Shown: piece by piece, positions 52,080 through 61,267 of the stretch
How positions within the stretch are numbered: the stretch's first letter is position 1
Layout of the letters: each line of letters starts with the position of its first letter
Assembly: GCA_903892415.1 (NCBI GenBank)
Contig: CAITIQ010000043.1
Coordinates: 1-64,000 of the forward strand
Direction: 5' to 3'
Length of the DNA: 64,000 nt
DNA from: an uncultured delta proteobacterium
GTDB lineage: Bacteria; Myxococcota_A; Polyangia; Polyangiales; Polyangiaceae
Translations under genes and position numbers: made by a program
The notes under the pieces: generated by a model
What the model saw: only the letters and a program-made list of their open reading frames with translations
Told to the model about the DNA's origin: nothing
The model's database searches: none

Positions 52080-53792
52080 GTGGCCACAAGCTCAGCGCGT
52101 CGAGGATCGACAGCCGATCCGATGCTCGGTAAGGTCGTAGCAGGTCGTTATCGTCTCGAGGCGCGTCTTGGTGAAGGCGGGATGGGTGTCGTCTATCGCG
52201 CTCGTCACGTTCTCATCGACCGCGTTGTAGCTCTCAAGCTGATCCGCCCGGATTTGCGTGGAGAGACGCACTTGCGTGCGTGGATGTTGCGAGAAGCGCG
52301 TGCGGCCAACCGCGTCGATCACGCTCACATCATCGACATTCATGACATTGGTGAGACCGAGGAGGGGGAACTCTACCTCGTGATGGAGTACCTGATCGGC
52401 ACTCCGCTCTCGCAGGAATTGGCGCGTGGGCCGATGCCCATAGCGCGGGCCATCGACATTCTCGAGCAGATGTGTGCGGCGCTTGCCCGCGCCCACGATC
52501 TCGGCGTCGTGCATCGCGATCTGAAGAGTGACAACATTCTTTTGACCCAACGCGGGGGTCGCAAGGACTTCGTCAAAATCCTCGACTTTGGTCTAGCGGC
52601 GATCGCTCGCGATCCGCGGCTTGCACCAAAGGGCGCGGTGTTCGGGACGCCCGAGTACATGTCGCCCGAGCAAGCGCGAGGAGAAGACGCCACCAGCTAC
52701 TCGGACCTTTACGCGCTCGGCGTGCTGCTGTTCGAGATGTTGACCGGTCAGCTGCCGTTTCGATCCAATGACCGTGAACAGCTTCTGGAGATGCAACGCT
52801 CGGGGGCGCCGCCGCGTCCGCGCAGCATTCGGCCCGACGCACATCCGCAGGCGGAAGCGATTTGTCTTCGCCTGCTCGAGAAAGACACGCGCCGTCGTTA
52901 TCAGGACGCCCATCATCTCCAAGAGGAGCTGAAGGCGCTCCAACGGAGCTTGCCGACCCAGGCCTGGGATATCGATGCAGGTGGCAACGAAGCGGTAGCG
53001 CCGCCCCCTCCGCCTCCCCCGGCTACTGCAGGGGTTACCGAGTGGGCCTCGCGCGCAGCGCTGTTCGCCCGCATGGTTTCACGTGCGTACCCAGCGAACG
53101 CCGCTCCGCCGGACATCGCTTCCTCACTCGCCAAGATCTGGGATTTGGCGGCGCGTGCAAATCAGCTCGAGGGTGAGGTGTCCACGTACACCCGCAAGCT
53201 TGATTCCTTGGAGCGACGCGGACGAGCGTTGCGAGCTGAGATTGGTCGCAAAGTCGAAGAGCTTGCCCATGAAGAGTCCCGAGTGCTGCGTGAAGCAGCC
53301 GTGGACTCAGAAGACGTCGAGAAGGTACGCGGTGAGCTGATCGTCGCTGACAAGGGCGCACTCGCAGCGCGGCAGCAGGCCGACGTCGCGGTGCGAGCAG
53401 GCAGCTTCGATCCAGGCGTCTTTGAGCGTGCAGGGGCTGCCAATGCCACCGCAAAGGCTAAGCGAGAGCAGCTTCAGCGCTACGAAGCGAAGAAAGCGGC
53501 TCGTGAGAGCACCGCTCGAGATCTGCGTCGGCAGATCGAGGATCTGCGAGCCCAGCTTGTGCGCTACGCAGAGGCGCTCGAGGAGGATCTCGCTCAAGGC
53601 CGCGAGAAGGTCGCAAACAAGACACGCGAGGGGCTCAGCTTCGAGAAGGCCTTCAGTGATTGTTCGTCGATGCTGCTCTCGCATCTACGCAATCGGCCTG
53701 AGTGTCGTGATCTCGTGTCGCAGCTGATGAGCGCCGGCGTCACTCCCGAAAGCTCGCCCGAGTCGAAGGCGCAGCCGCGTCACGACGCTTAG
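52080..53792 (+). CDS. Ser/Thr protein kinase with C-terminal coiled coil
   Basis: About 570 aa. GTG 52080 is preferred because it follows GAGAGGAG at good spacing; GTG 51918 would add 54 unconserved residues. The kinase domain comes first (LGEGGMGVVY, VALK, HRDLKSDN, DFG, GTPEYMSPE). A poly-Pro linker separates it from a long charged coiled coil (LARANQLEGEVSTY to YAEALEEDL) with no membrane helix. The coiled coil suggests dimerisation or scaffold binding. Substrate unknown. A terminator-like hairpin follows the stop. Confidence 0.88.
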   Translation: MATSSARRGSTADPMLGKVVAGRYRLEARLGEGGMGVVYRARHVLIDRVVALKLIRPDLRGETHLRAWMLREARAANRVDHAHIIDIHDIGETEEGELYLVMEYLIGTPLSQELARGPMPIARAIDILEQMCAALARAHDLGVVHRDLKSDNILLTQRGGRKDFVKILDFGLAAIARDPRLAPKGAVFGTPEYMSPEQARGEDATSYSDLYALGVLLFEMLTGQLPFRSNDREQLLEMQRSGAPPRPRSIRPDAHPQAEAICLRLLEKDTRRRYQDAHHLQEELKALQRSLPTQAWDIDAGGNEAVAPPPPPPPATAGVTEWASRAALFARMVSRAYPANAAPPDIASSLAKIWDLAARANQLEGEVSTYTRKLDSLERRGRALRAEIGRKVEELAHEESRVLREAAVDSEDVEKVRGELIVADKGALAARQQADVAVRAGSFDPGVFERAGAANATAKAKREQLQRYEAKKAARESTARDLRRQIEDLRAQLVRYAEALEEDLAQGREKVANKTREGLSFEKAFSDCSSMLLSHLRNRPECRDLVSQLMSAGVTPESSPESKAQPRHDA

Positions 53793-53812
53793 TCACCCAA
53801 TCGCGCAAAGAC

Positions 53813-53844
53813 GAACGCCACAGCCCTCCCAGGTTGTGGCGTTC
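53813..53844. terminator. hairpin terminator between convergent genes
   Basis: GAACGCCACA (53813-53822) and TGTGGCGTTC (53835-53844) form a perfect 10-bp stem with a 12-base loop, about 20 bases after the kinase stop and 60 before the convergent gene's stop. A weak T-rich stretch (TGTCGTTG) follows. Confidence 0.6.
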
Positions 53845-53906
53845 TGTCGTTGCGGCGTGCTGCTATTGGCCCGGCGAGCCCGTCGCTTTGGTGTTGGCGA
53901 CCTACG

Positions 53907-54443
53907 TTAGCCGGGGAGCTTGGCCGATAGGAACGAGGTCAGCTTCACCAGGTTCTTCTCATCGCGCGAGAAGCTGGGCGCTTGATAGCTCTGTGACCAG
54001 GCGCCGAGTTCAGCGCGGAACGAAGTTCGGACGTCTGCGTCGGAGACGAGTTCCTGCGGCGTTCTACCGCGGGCTGCACCATTCACCAGCCCGTCCACGT
54101 ATTTGGCCAATCGAACAAAGTCTTTGCCCAACAGTTCTTCAACCAGCGCGGCCTGAGCAGCCAAGGTCGTGATGATGGCCGGAGGAGTGGCGAGATCAAT
54201 GGCAGCCACGCGAGCGGCAACACGAATCACGAAGGCGTCATCCAAGAAACCAAGATCTTCGATTCCGTCGGGAATTAGATCGAGGGACTTGAACAAATAG
54301 TTTAGCGAGCCGGCTACTCGCCTTCTCGCCGGCTCTGGAAGCGATTCGTCGTCCAGCAGCAGCGAGAGCGCGACAGCGTCCTCGGGAAGCGTCTTCAGCC
54401 ATTCGGGAAACGCATCAAGGCACCGCGTATTGAGCTCGCTCAT
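53907..54443 (-). CDS. YkvA/DUF1232-like protein
   Basis: 178 aa. The central segment SLNYLFKSLDLIPDGIEDLGFLDDAFVIRVAA matches the DUF1232 (YkvA) core, which has a conserved P-x-D between two helices. The protein is otherwise helical with no signal peptide. The role of the family is unknown; links to membrane or stress have been proposed. It lies 49 bases downstream of the kinase gene on the same strand, with GGAAG before its ATG. Confidence 0.8.
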   Translation of the reverse strand: MSELNTRCLDAFPEWLKTLPEDAVALSLLLDDESLPEPARRRVAGSLNYLFKSLDLIPDGIEDLGFLDDAFVIRVAARVAAIDLATPPAIITTLAAQAALVEELLGKDFVRLAKYVDGLVNGAARGRTPQELVSDADVRTSFRAELGAWSQSYQAPSFSRDEKNLVKLTSFLSAKLPG

Positions 54444-54492
54444 AGGTTCTTCCTTTCAAGCTGCTTCCGCCTTCGGCGGAACCGTCACCCTT

Positions 54493-55767
54493 CTACTGCA
54501 CGAAGTGGCCGATGATGAACCCCAAAACGAAGCCGGCCATTCCAACTGCCCCCACGACCCACCAGGGAACGCCCACCGGCGGTGGCGCAAGTACATCCAC
54601 CGCGGGGCTTCTGCTGCCTTGCGCCAGGGTCACCACGCCCCCTGGTCGAGCGCTCATGTGGGTGTTGGGCCCGGCAGCAGGCGGTGGCTGGGATTGGGAG
54701 TAGTTGACGTGAACTACTTGAGGAGGGGCCTGCTGGTAGTGCTGCTGCTGCGGCATTGGCGCGGACGGCGGCGCCGGGGCTGGCGTTGGCCGCTGCGCAG
54801 CATGGGGCGCGAAGGTTGCGGGGCCCTGCTGGTGGGCAGGGGGTTGGGGAAGACTCAAGGCCACCGTCCCGCCGTCTCGACCTGGAGCGCTGCCAGCGCC
54901 GGAAGCCATCGCCGCCAGCGCTTGTCCCATCTCTTGCGCAGACTGGAATCGGGTCGACGGCTCTTTGGACAGCGCTCGCTGAAAGAAAGCGCTCCAGGGG
55001 GCGAGCTCTCGGGAAACCTCGCCGATGGGTCGAATGGGTTGGGTGAGAACGAGTGTCAGCCGCGTGAATTCGTTGTCGGCTGGAAACGCCTCTGAGCCGG
55101 TGAGCATCTCGTAGAGAATGATGCCCACCGACCACAGATCACTTCGCGGGTCGACGCCTTTGGAGTTCTTGATCTGCTCGGGGCTCATGTAGCCCGGGGT
55201 TCCAAGCAGTACACCGGTCTTTGTCTTTGAGCCCATGCCGCCGGCGGCATCCATCACTTTGGCGATGCCGAAGTCGAGCACCTTGACCATGTGATTGCCG
55301 CGACCGTCATTGACCAGGAAGAGGTTGTCGGGCTTCAGATCGCGATGAACGATCCCTCGCTGGTGGGCCTGCGTCAGTGCTTGCAGTACGCCGAGCATGA
55401 TGCCGGCTGCTTTCTGTGGCGGCATTGGCCGACCGGGGCCACAAAAGCTCGAAAGGGGCGCTCCGACGAGCAGCTCCATCACCAGATAAGGCGTTCCGTC
55501 TTCCGCGCGCGCGCTGTCGAAAATTTGCGCGACGTTGGGGTGGTTGAGCGACTGGACCGCTTTGGCTTCAGCGAAAAAGCGGCTGAGGATCTGCTCCTCG
55601 GAGATGAACTCCGGGTGCAGTACTTTGATCGCGCGAACGCCTTCTCCTCGCGTTCCAGTCGCCTCGTAGACGGCGCCCATTCCGCCTTCACCGATCAGCC
55701 GACCAAGCCTCCAACGACCGTTGAAGGTGGCCCCGACTAACCTTTGTGCGGCGCTCTCGGTCTCCAT
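54493..55767 (-). CDS. Ser/Thr protein kinase, tail-anchored
   Basis: 424 aa. Kinase domain at about residues 19-285 (IGEGGMGAVY, AIKVLHPE, HRDLKPDN, DFG, GTPGYMSPEQ), all catalytic residues intact. A Pro/Gln/Ala-rich linker follows, then one membrane helix at the very C-terminus (VPWWVVGAVGMAGFVLGFI), so the kinase is cytoplasmic and held on the inner membrane from its tail. It is probably co-transcribed with the YkvA-like gene. The palindromic repeat array begins about 40 bases upstream of its start. Confidence 0.9.
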   Translation of the reverse strand: METESAAQRLVGATFNGRWRLGRLIGEGGMGAVYEATGTRGEGVRAIKVLHPEFISEEQILSRFFAEAKAVQSLNHPNVAQIFDSARAEDGTPYLVMELLVGAPLSSFCGPGRPMPPQKAAGIMLGVLQALTQAHQRGIVHRDLKPDNLFLVNDGRGNHMVKVLDFGIAKVMDAAGGMGSKTKTGVLLGTPGYMSPEQIKNSKGVDPRSDLWSVGIILYEMLTGSEAFPADNEFTRLTLVLTQPIRPIGEVSRELAPWSAFFQRALSKEPSTRFQSAQEMGQALAAMASGAGSAPGRDGGTVALSLPQPPAHQQGPATFAPHAAQRPTPAPAPPSAPMPQQQHYQQAPPQVVHVNYSQSQPPPAAGPNTHMSARPGGVVTLAQGSRSPAVDVLAPPPVGVPWWVVGAVGMAGFVLGFIIGHFVQ

Positions 55768-55805
55768 CCGACGTCGCGACTGTACAGGCTTCGTTTACGA
55801 TGTGT

Positions 55806-56115
55806 AAGTCATTCCACCAAAGGTGGATGCAGCAACAAGAATGACTCGTGCCTTCTCCGAAGAAAACGGCCGAAGGCCCAGCTTGTCCCTCAACTTGGCA
55901 CGAGTCATTCCACCGAAGGTGGATGAGTGAACAGAATGACTCGGGCCCTCTTCGACAAGGGCGGCCGAAGGCCCCGTTAGCACCTTCGACTTTGGCACGA
56001 GTCATTCCACCAAAGGTGGATGCAGCAACAAGAATGACTCGTGCCTTCTCCGAAGAAAACGGCCAAAGGCCCCGTTGGATCATCAACGTGGCACGAGTCA
56101 TTCCACCGAAGGTAG
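55806..56115. repeat. tandem ~96-nt palindromic repeat array
   Basis: Fills most of the 396-base divergent gap between the kinase and aminotransferase genes. Units lie at 55806-55852 (left arm decayed), 55897-55947, 55994-56045 and a truncated one at 56090-56115, period 96-97. A full unit (52 nt) has 13-nt perfect terminal arms GGCACGAGTCATT and AATGACTCGTGCC, an inner hairpin CCACC-AAA-GGTGG and a core ATGCAGCAACAAG. Spacers of 44-46 nt each carry a second hairpin GGCC-G/A-AAGGCC. Related solo copies are at 49.4, 6.8 and 5.1 kb. It could be a REP/BIME-like element, a MITE, or a regulatory structure. Confidence 0.9.
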
Positions 56116-56163
56116 AGAATACTTCCGGGCTCCCCTCGACCGTTGGTCGACTACGCTTCCTCC

Positions 56164-57273
56164 GTGCAGCTGAGACCCTTTGCTCTCGAGCGTTTCTTCG
56201 CGCGGTACGAGTTTTCGGTGGAGCATGTGCTCTGTGCGTCCGATTGTGAGACGCGCTCGGTGCGCGATCTGGCCGAGCTAGAGCCGGACCTTCCTGACCA
56301 GCTCATGGCCTTGAGGCTCGGTTACGTGGATTCGCGTGGAGCGCCGTCATTGCGTGCGACCATTGCCTCGATCTACAGCTCGATCGAGCCGGAGCAGGTT
56401 CTCGTCTTTTGCGGCGCGCAAGAGGCGATATTTTGGTTTTACACGGCTCTCTTGGAGAGCGGTGACGAGGTCGTGGTGCACGCCCCCTGCTACGAGTCCC
56501 ACCTCGAGCTGCCGCGCGCGCTCGGCGCGAATGTGCGGCCTTGGTTCGGCGATCCGCAGCGCGCCTACCGTTTGGAGCCAGCCCAGCTGTCAGGGCTCGT
56601 TAGCGCGCGAACGAAGGCCATCGTCGTCAATACGCCCCACAACCCCACGGGGTATGCGATGCCGGCCGACGACTTTGCCGCGGCTGTAGCGCTGGCCACC
56701 GATATGCGCGCGCATTTCTTTTGTGATGAGGTCTTTCGCGAATCGGAGCACGACCCGGCAACTCGGCTCCCGGCTGCGTGCGATCTGAGCCCCTACGGTG
56801 TTTCGCTGGGTGTGGTCAGCAAGACCTACGGGCTCGCTGGTCTGCGCGTCGGTTGGATCGCCACCAAGGATCGTGCGCTCTATCAACGTCTGGCCGAGCT
56901 GAAGGACTACACCACCATCTGCGGCTCCGCACCGAGCGAGCTGCTCGCCGAGGTCGCTTTGCGTCACCGCGAGCGCCTCGCGAACGAGAACGTGGCTTTG
57001 ATTCGCTCGAACCTCGATCAGCTCGATCGCTTCTTCGCCGTTCACAGCGCGACCTTCGATTGGAACCGCCCGAGCGCGGGAACCGTTGCCTTCGTCGGTT
57101 ATCGCGGCGGGGACGTGGACAGCTTTTGCCACGATTTGGTGCAGCAAACGGGGGTGTTGCTGATGCCCGGGACGCTGTTTGACGACCCCAACAATTGCTT
57201 CCGCATCGGCTTCGGGCGCCGCAATCTCAGCGCAGCGCTCGACCGTCTGCAGAGCTTCTTGCGCAAGCGGTAG
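56164..57273 (+). CDS. PLP-dependent class I/II aminotransferase
   Basis: About 369 aa. GTG 56164 gives the subfamily N-terminus (QLRPFALERFFARYEF); a TTG at 56143 is possible. It has the fold-type I signature: NTPHNPTGYAMP, CDEVFRE with the PLP-binding Asp, Schiff-base Lys220 in SKTYGLAGLRVGW, and a C-terminal Arg in FRIGFGRR. Amino-acid substrate cannot be assigned. The gene lies 49 bases after the repeat array and overlaps the convergent glycosylase gene by 47 bases. Confidence 0.88.
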   Translation: MQLRPFALERFFARYEFSVEHVLCASDCETRSVRDLAELEPDLPDQLMALRLGYVDSRGAPSLRATIASIYSSIEPEQVLVFCGAQEAIFWFYTALLESGDEVVVHAPCYESHLELPRALGANVRPWFGDPQRAYRLEPAQLSGLVSARTKAIVVNTPHNPTGYAMPADDFAAAVALATDMRAHFFCDEVFRESEHDPATRLPAACDLSPYGVSLGVVSKTYGLAGLRVGWIATKDRALYQRLAELKDYTTICGSAPSELLAEVALRHRERLANENVALIRSNLDQLDRFFAVHSATFDWNRPSAGTVAFVGYRGGDVDSFCHDLVQQTGVLLMPGTLFDDPNNCFRIGFGRRNLSAALDRLQSFLRKR

Positions 57274-57937
57274 CCCACGCCTGCGTAAGGACGCGATCGA
57301 ACATGGCTTCGGTTAGCCGCCCTGTGAACGTGTTCTGTTGACTGACGTGATACGAGCCGAACATCGTGAAGGCGCCAAGGTCCGCGCTTGCGCCATGGGC
57401 GAACTTCGGCCGCGGCTGCGGGATGCTGAGGCCGCGCTCGCGAGCGGCTGCCAGCACGGCGTTCCAGGCGATTGCGCCTAAGGCCAAGACTGCGCGCACC
57501 TGCGGCAAAGCTTCGAACTCACGCCCGAGAAAGGGAAGGCACGCGCTCTGTTCGCCTGGGCTCGGTTTGTTGTCCGGCGGCGCACAGCGCACGGCGCAGG
57601 TGACGTACACGCCCTTCAGCTCGAGCCCATCATTGCGACCCACGGCCGTCGGCTGATTGGCGAGCCCAGCTCGATGAAGCGCTGCGTAGAGGAAGTCACC
57701 CGAGCGATCCCCAGTAAAGACGCGACCGGTACGGTTGGCGCCATGTGCGCCCGGCGCAAGTCCCACCACCATCAGCCCCGCATCCTCGGGTCCGAAGCCG
57801 GGGACAGGCCTGGACCAATACGCATCATCCTGAAATCGTCGCGGCTTGTCGCAGCCACCCTCTCGCGTCCAAGCCACGAGTCGCGGACACTTCTTGCAGC
57901 GAACGATGGCCCGCTGAATCGTCGCGAGCTTGTTCAC
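57227..57937 (-). CDS. family 5 uracil-DNA glycosylase (UDGb)
   Basis: 236 aa from a GTG. N-terminal CKKC (Cys14, Cys17) and later Cys in YVTCAVRCAP and QSACLPF can ligate a 4Fe-4S cluster, as in UDG families 4 and 5. The active-site block GLAPGAHGANRTGRVFTGD and the second motif HVSQQNTFTGR identify UDGb. It removes uracil and some other damaged bases from DNA. It is last in a three-gene overlapping operon with a lytic transglycosylase (GTGA overlap). Confidence 0.9.
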   Translation of the reverse strand: MNKLATIQRAIVRCKKCPRLVAWTREGGCDKPRRFQDDAYWSRPVPGFGPEDAGLMVVGLAPGAHGANRTGRVFTGDRSGDFLYAALHRAGLANQPTAVGRNDGLELKGVYVTCAVRCAPPDNKPSPGEQSACLPFLGREFEALPQVRAVLALGAIAWNAVLAAARERGLSIPQPRPKFAHGASADLGAFTMFGSYHVSQQNTFTGRLTEAMFDRVLTQAWATACARSSADGRALR

Positions 57938-60375
57938 GGGCTTCCGCTCGCGGGATGTAACTGCGTTGCGGTACCAAATAGCGGTGTCAGGTCACCCGAG
58001 TACAAGACCTGGTAGGCGTAGTAACTCGACCAAACGCGCTTCACATAGTTGCGCGTTTCCAAGTACGGGATGCGCTCGACGAACAAATCCAAGTCCGTCC
58101 CAGGCCGTTCTTCGAGCCACTTTTCCGGCGCACCCGGCCCAGCGTTGTAGCCAGCGATCGCTAGCGGAGCCATGCCGTCGAAGCGCTTGAGCAGCCCTTT
58201 GAGGTAGCGTGCGCCAATTCTTGTGTTGGCCGTTGGATCAAAGAGGGTGTCTTTGGTGAAGCGGATGCCCAGCGAGCGCGCCATGCGAGAGCCGGTGGGC
58301 GGAATCACCTGCAGCAGGCCGCGTGCGTCGGAGAGCGAAAGGGCTCGCGGAAGAAATGCCGACTCTTCTCGAGCGAGGGCCATCAGCAAGTGAGGCGGCA
58401 CTGTGGCCTCGCTCGCCGCTGCCTCGAGTTCTTTCGTAAAGAGCTTGGGGTAGGCGCGTAGATAGAGCTCACGGTGCGACCCGCGCGGCAGCTCGTCCAA
58501 AAATCCGAGCAGCTCCTCTGCATCACCCGAGGGTTCGCGTTCACGCAGCGTACGAAGCCAAGCGTGCGCCTTCTGATCGTCGCCCGCGAGGTGCAGGAGG
58601 GAGGCCCCAACGCCATACCACGCTGCATTCTTCGGCTCTCGGCGGCGCAACGAGGCGAGCGCGTCTTCCACTCCGCGCACATCGCCAACTCCAGTCAAGG
58701 CGAAAAGCGTCTTCAACTGAGGCTCCTCGGCTCGCGCTGCGGCGATGCCCGCGACCTGCGTCGTTGGCTCAGCTGCAAGCCAAGTTGAAAGCGACGCACC
58801 GGCCCGTCCGGGTTCCAGCGCCTCGAGTTGGGCGGTCGCCAGCGCGCCGTAGTAGGAGAGGGGAAAGCTCTTGATCGCACGCTCGAACTGCTTTGCGGCA
58901 TTGGCTCGATCGCCGCTCAACAAAGCCACTTTGCCGCGAAAGTACTGATGCCGCCCGGCGCGGTCGTAGCTGCGCTCTTCACGAAATCCAGCGACCTTGT
59001 GCAGCTCGGCCTCCGCCGCGAGGGCGGCGGTCGCGTCCTTGAGATCGTTGCGCTCGAGCGCGACGAGCAGCCAATCGAAAAGCACATCCCGCGTGCGGTC
59101 TCCCAGCGGATAGAGCGCTGCTGCATTGCGAGCGAGCGCTAGCGCGCGTTCGGTGTTGCCGAGCTGAAGCAAGGCCCGCACTTGTTCGAGCCGTGCATCA
59201 TCCGCAAGCTCCCGCTTTGGTTGGGCGCTCTCATATTCGGCGAGCAGCTTGGTTGCGGCATCCACGACACCAGCGCGAGCTGCAGCTCTACCGGCCTGGA
59301 ATTGCAGGTCCGGATGGCTCGTTGAGTCGCAGTGGGGGAGCGCCGCGGAGTACGACTCCCAGGCTTCGCTCTTGCGCTTGACCAAGCCAAGCGCTTTGCC
59401 GCGCACACGATGGAAGTCACAAGCTAGCGCGCCTTGTGGCGGCGACTTGGTGAACTTTTTTTGCAAGCGATCCAGGAGCGCGACCGCTTTTTTCTCCTGT
59501 GAAGATTGGGTCAGCCGCTCGGCGCGCTCGACCGCCTGCGCGTCACTGAGTTCGCTTTGTGCGGCGCGATCGGCGTGGCTCACCCGCGTGAGCAGCTTTT
59601 GTCGCAGCTTCTCCGCTTCATCCGCGGCGCGACCGCGCGGGCTCTCGAAACGCAGCGTGTCTGCGAGCCTCAACGCCAGCGGGAGTGCAGCCGCTTCCTT
59701 GCGTTGCGAAAGAGACGAAAGCACCCGTAGCCCTTCGAGCGCCCAACCTGGCTTGCGCTGTTCCCGGCCGATGAAGGAAAGCTCACAGTAGCGCTCGGCT
59801 TGCGCTAGCGGCGCAGTGCGAGCCGCGCTGAGGACGATTGCCTGTGCGACTGTGCTCTCCTCTATCAGCGCAAGATCGATCTCTGCTGCCTGTCGCACCG
59901 CCTCCCCGTCGCGCCCAAGGGCTGCCAGGAGTTCGGCTGCACGCAGCCGCGCGTGGCTAGCGAGCGGTGAATCCGCGCTGGCGACCTCGCGAAACCGAGC
60001 GAGCGCAGCTGTCGGTTTTCCTGCGTCTTTGAGCAGCAATGCTTCGCGATAGAGCAGTCGAGCCTGATCGCTCGGGGAGGCTTCTCGCGCCGCCGCGACA
60101 AGCTTCGCTGCCTGCTCCGGCTTGCCTTCCCGCTTGGCCGCAACAGCGCTTGCCAACGCGGGATCGGTTTGCCACGACCAGAGCGTCTTTAGGTCAATGA
60201 GCGGCTCATTGTTGGGCGCCGCCAGCGAGGGTGACGATGTGGGCTCCGAGCTCGGTTGCGGTTCGCTGGGGGTTGCGCTGCTTTCGACGCGGCTGGAGTT
60301 TGCGACGGAAGGGGAAGGTGAAGCCGGCGCGCAGGCCGAAAAAAGCACCAGCACCGCAGCCCAACGCGGTTTCAT
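57934..60375 (-). CDS. Slt70-like lytic transglycosylase lipoprotein
   Basis: 813 aa. Lipoprotein signal ending FSAC, a Ser/Pro-rich linker, then a long helical superhelix of TPR-like units up to about residue 640. The C-terminal SLT domain follows: catalytic Glu in LAREESAF, then GLLQVIPPTGSRMA, NTRIGARYLKGLL and AGYNAGPGAPEKW, ending with the Tyr-rich RNYVKRVWSSYYAY. It cleaves peptidoglycan glycan strands to anhydromuropeptides in the periplasm. It overlaps both neighbours by four bases. Confidence 0.92.
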   Translation of the reverse strand: MKPRWAAVLVLFSACAPASPSPSVANSSRVESSATPSEPQPSSEPTSSPSLAAPNNEPLIDLKTLWSWQTDPALASAVAAKREGKPEQAAKLVAAAREASPSDQARLLYREALLLKDAGKPTAALARFREVASADSPLASHARLRAAELLAALGRDGEAVRQAAEIDLALIEESTVAQAIVLSAARTAPLAQAERYCELSFIGREQRKPGWALEGLRVLSSLSQRKEAAALPLALRLADTLRFESPRGRAADEAEKLRQKLLTRVSHADRAAQSELSDAQAVERAERLTQSSQEKKAVALLDRLQKKFTKSPPQGALACDFHRVRGKALGLVKRKSEAWESYSAALPHCDSTSHPDLQFQAGRAAARAGVVDAATKLLAEYESAQPKRELADDARLEQVRALLQLGNTERALALARNAAALYPLGDRTRDVLFDWLLVALERNDLKDATAALAAEAELHKVAGFREERSYDRAGRHQYFRGKVALLSGDRANAAKQFERAIKSFPLSYYGALATAQLEALEPGRAGASLSTWLAAEPTTQVAGIAAARAEEPQLKTLFALTGVGDVRGVEDALASLRRREPKNAAWYGVGASLLHLAGDDQKAHAWLRTLREREPSGDAEELLGFLDELPRGSHRELYLRAYPKLFTKELEAAASEATVPPHLLMALAREESAFLPRALSLSDARGLLQVIPPTGSRMARSLGIRFTKDTLFDPTANTRIGARYLKGLLKRFDGMAPLAIAGYNAGPGAPEKWLEERPGTDLDLFVERIPYLETRNYVKRVWSSYYAYQVLYSGDLTPLFGTATQLHPASGSP

Positions 60376-61160
60376 GGTTGGGCCAGCAGCTTGGTTCGAC
60401 GCTCGCTCTGCGCCTCGGTGAGCGGGAGCTTCGTACCATCGAGACGGGACAACGCGAGCTTGCGCGCTTCTTCATCTGCGCCGCCGCTTTGGGCCTGCGC
60501 GACGTACAGTTCGAAGCACTCGCCATAAAACGAGTCGCCGTCCGTCCGTCCCGAGCGCTTGGCGTCCGCTCCTTCGGCGAGAGCCTTCTCGAGGCTGCGA
60601 CAGCCCTGATCGAACTGGCCCTCCTCAAACAGCTTCTCTGCCTCGGTGAAGGCGGCTTGCAGCTTGGTATCCACTTTCGGCTTGGGCATCGGCAAGATCA
60701 ACGGCATCGCCGCGGCGGCTAACGAGAATACGGTGAGTGAACCAACGACCAACGCCAGGAGTGACCTTGGTGATTCCGAGATTTGATCGAAATCCGGTTC
60801 TTCGTCAGGCAACCGCTTGCGCGTCGAGAGCGGCGGTACGTCCTTGGCCTCGAAGAGCACGCCACGGATCAGCGCCAAGATCGCTAGAATCAGTGCTACG
60901 CCGCCGAACACCAAACCCAGCTTCGAGATGTTGTGGGCTTCCTGCTGGGCCTGCGCGATCAAGACCGGATCGTTGTCGGCCTTGTCCACCACGAGACGCT
61001 GCCGCATGGCGAGCACGACCGTCACCGAGTTCGCAATCAAGGTGAGAACCGACGCTGCGAGGCCCAAGGTCAGCGTCCGCTTGCTCGTGCCCAGCGCCAC
61101 GGCGACGGCGCTACCAATCACCGCGACAAGACCGACTGGAACCATAAGCCAGAGCTGCAT
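60372..61160 (-). CDS. membrane protein with a TPR-like tail, unknown function
   Basis: 262 aa. Four membrane helices are at about residues 3-25, 30-52, 80-102 and 133-157. A soluble helical C-terminus (KLQAAFTEAEKLFEEGQFDQGCRSLEKALAEG) resembles one TPR repeat. It is first in the operon with the transglycosylase and glycosylase genes (ATGA overlap with the transglycosylase). It may help position the transglycosylase, but that rests on context only. Confidence 0.65.
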   Translation of the reverse strand: MQLWLMVPVGLVAVIGSAVAVALGTSKRTLTLGLAASVLTLIANSVTVVLAMRQRLVVDKADNDPVLIAQAQQEAHNISKLGLVFGGVALILAILALIRGVLFEAKDVPPLSTRKRLPDEEPDFDQISESPRSLLALVVGSLTVFSLAAAAMPLILPMPKPKVDTKLQAAFTEAEKLFEEGQFDQGCRSLEKALAEGADAKRSGRTDGDSFYGECFELYVAQAQSGGADEEARKLALSRLDGTKLPLTEAQSERRTKLLAQP

Positions 61161-61267
61161 GCGTTTCTCCGGCGGCAGACGCTAGTACATCCAGCGCCAA
61201 GATTCTTCGGATCCTGCTGTCGGCTGGGCTCGCTGTAAGGTCCGCCGAACAGCGGCGTTCTCACGAC

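Noticed and set aside
55806-56115. CRISPR array.
   Set aside because: The parts between repeats are conserved and structured, units are long palindromes, and there are no cas genes nearby.
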